In this document: one piece after another, positions 62,805 through 64,000 of the stretch | Layout of the letters: every line of letters starts with the position of its first letter | Position numbering within the stretch: the first letter of the stretch is position 1 | Assembly (NCBI GenBank): GCA_036499825.1 | Contig: DASYCZ010000043.1 | Span: 123,209 to 187,208 of the forward strand | Length of the DNA: 64,000 nucleotides | From: Paradevosia sp036499825 | GTDB lineage: Bacteria; Pseudomonadota; Alphaproteobacteria; Rhizobiales; Devosiaceae | Direction of reading: 5' to 3' | Made by a program: the position numbers and the translations under genes | The notes under the pieces: generated by a model | Told to the model about the DNA's origin: nothing | Database searches by the model: none | The model's input: the letters and a program-made list of their open reading frames with translations, nothing else

Positions 62805-63854
62805 ATGAGGAATTGGAAGGCATATGGCGCTCTCATCGTCATAATCTTAGTTGTTGCTGGCGGTGCATTGGGGTGGAGATATACACACAGGGCTGTTTGG
62901 CCGGCGGTCCATTTCCCGGACACAACCGCAGCGCTCATCGACGTGAGATTGAAGAAATCGGGGAACAGTCGCTACTCATATCGACATTTCATGCAGGACT
63001 ACACGCCGTTCAATGACTACCTGAATTATGGGTCCGCCAAGCCATGCGCCGAAAAAGAAAATCGGCTGAAATTTGATAGCAATGGCGTAGCTCTCCAATG
63101 GAATACGGTTTCTAAGACCTATGCTTTCAGCCCGGTCATGGCAGCACAGTGCGGACTGAGGGCAATTGGCGCGGGAAATAGTGAAGCGACCAAGGCCCAA
63201 GTGGAGGGACTTCTGTCTTCGCAGAATGCTGGTGGCGGGTTCGCGGATGCTGAGCCATACAGCTACTATCTGACTGGGCAGATCGCTACAGGCGGCGTTT
63301 CGGGGATGTCACAGGGGCAGGCGCTTAGTCTGTTTGCGCGGGCATACCATCAGAACGGAGACGTGCGCCTTCTGGAGGCGGGGAAACGCGCCGTTGAGAT
63401 GATGGGAACTCCTGTATCATCTGGTGGAGTAATGTCCACTATGAGCGACTTGGACCCGTCGCTGTCGAATTACGTGATGTTTGAGGAAGTCCCAATCACG
63501 CCTTCCAGCCATATCCTCAATGGCTTCATGTTTGCTCTTCTCGGGCTCTATGACTGGAGCCAAGTGGTGGCCGACAAAGATTACGGGCAATCCCAGGCGA
63601 AGCGGCTATTTGATCGCGGGATGCAGACCCTTACTCATGTCCTGCCGTACTATGATACCGGGCGCCTATCGGTTTATGATCTTGCATATATTACCTACAA
63701 AACTCGCCAGCCGAACATAAGCGTAAGTTATCATTTCGTGCATATTTATTTGCTGAACGCGCTCTATTCGATCACGCATACGGCGATACTCGATCGATAT
63801 CGAGTGAAGTGGCAAACGTACATAGAAGACGAAATAAAATCCCGCTCCGACTAG
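62805..63854 (+). CDS. D-glucuronyl C5-epimerase family membrane protein
   Basis: A 349-residue protein with one N-terminal membrane anchor ('YGALIVIILVVAGGALGW') and the rest outside the cytoplasm. The C-terminal half matches the glucuronyl C5-epimerase C-terminal domain: 'PSSHILNGFMFALLGLYDWS', 'YYDTGRLSVYDLAYITYKTR' and 'SVSYHFVHIYLLNALYSITH'. In animals and some bacteria this family turns glucuronate to iduronate in heparosan-like chains; the bacterial substrate here is unknown. ATG 62805 has AGGAA upstream. It is divergent from the toroid-like gene and ends 6 bases before an IS481-type element. Base usage is less GC-rich than core genes, suggesting transfer. Confidence 0.8.
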   Translation: MRNWKAYGALIVIILVVAGGALGWRYTHRAVWPAVHFPDTTAALIDVRLKKSGNSRYSYRHFMQDYTPFNDYLNYGSAKPCAEKENRLKFDSNGVALQWNTVSKTYAFSPVMAAQCGLRAIGAGNSEATKAQVEGLLSSQNAGGGFADAEPYSYYLTGQIATGGVSGMSQGQALSLFARAYHQNGDVRLLEAGKRAVEMMGTPVSSGGVMSTMSDLDPSLSNYVMFEEVPITPSSHILNGFMFALLGLYDWSQVVADKDYGQSQAKRLFDRGMQTLTHVLPYYDTGRLSVYDLAYITYKTRQPNISVSYHFVHIYLLNALYSITHTAILDRYRVKWQTYIEDEIKSRSD

Positions 63855-63859
63855 GCGGC

Positions 63860-64000
63860 CTAGGTGTCGTTTCCAAGAAGGTTGTTCAGTCTTTGGATTG
63901 GACTGATGCCGCCGATGCCGGCATGGGGTCTATGTCGATTGTAGGTATCGGCCCATTGGGCGATGGCTTTGTTTCGCTCTTCTGAGGAGGTGTAGGGTCT
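63860..64000 (-). mobile_element. IS481-type transposase, C-terminal part (runs off the window)
   Basis: Only the last 46 codons plus stop are present on the minus strand. The frame reads 'AIAQWADTYNRHRPHAGIGG' then 'ISPIQRLNNLLGNDT', the typical end of IS481-family DDE transposases (rve integrase core, 'YNxxRPHxGI...P'). The gene is intact as far as visible and starts beyond base 64000. The element end probably lies just left of the stop codon, near 63855-63875. Confidence 0.88.

Overview
The window is a stretch of high-GC alphaproteobacterial chromosome. Gene order (lolD-dnaE-rpsB-tsf-pyrH-frr-uppS-cdsA-rseP-bamA-lpxD-fabZ-lpxA-lpxB, then gltA, gltX, comEC, lexA-moeA-moaC-trpCDGE, tpiA-secG-pyrG), a lexA gene whose operators have the alphaproteobacterial form GAAC-N7-GAAC, and the small families DUF4169 and DUF2474 point to Hyphomicrobiales. 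My best guess is a Devosia-like organism; that name is an inference, not a sequence match.

1-6532: end of proS, the lipoprotein-sorting ABC pair lolC/E-lolD, then dnaE. Between lolD and dnaE is a 32-codon membrane-peptide gene (2904-3002) driven by a promoter with a perfect LexA box between its -35 and -10. It looks like an SOS cell-division inhibitor of the SidA kind and is the most interesting item in the window. 6781-18989: translation genes, then envelope biogenesis (undecaprenyl-PP, CDP-diacylglycerol, site-2 protease, BamA, lipid A synthesis), with dxr and lpxI absent from places where relatives often carry them. 18986-24070: gltA, gltX, comEC.

24039-30518: a sugar-acid catabolic block (GH42 beta-galactosidase, SMP-30 lactonase, KDPGal aldolase, KDGal kinase, and a divergent IlvD/Edd dehydratase) that could run lactose/galactoside to galactonate to pyruvate plus glyceraldehyde-3-phosphate. 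30612-39056: a leftward run PPIase-trpE-trpG-trpD-trpC-moaC-moeA-lexA; lexA has its own promoter with two SOS boxes. 39203-42665: tpiA, secG with a long Pro/Ala tail, pyrG, DUF4169. 42945-52219: an Imm26-like protein, AlaX editing protein, cardiolipin synthase, cysK, an MFS/LysR divergent pair with a visible T-N11-A operator, and cysD-cysNC for sulfate activation. 52769-56507: an Omp25/31-type outer membrane protein, a cyanide-insensitive-type cytochrome bd operon (cydA-cydB-DUF2474), and an OmdA/YdeI-like gene preceded by a further LexA box.

After tRNA-Asn(GTT) (56759-56834) the window turns accessory: small hypothetical, lipoprotein and secreted genes, an SH3 protein with Gly/Asn/His-rich repeats, broken phage tail tape-measure sequence, a divergent pair of exported/membrane proteins including a D-glucuronyl C5-epimerase-like protein, and the end of an IS481-type transposase running off the right edge. 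No CRISPR array, rRNA or second tRNA was seen. Nothing was searched against a database; family names come from motif recognition.
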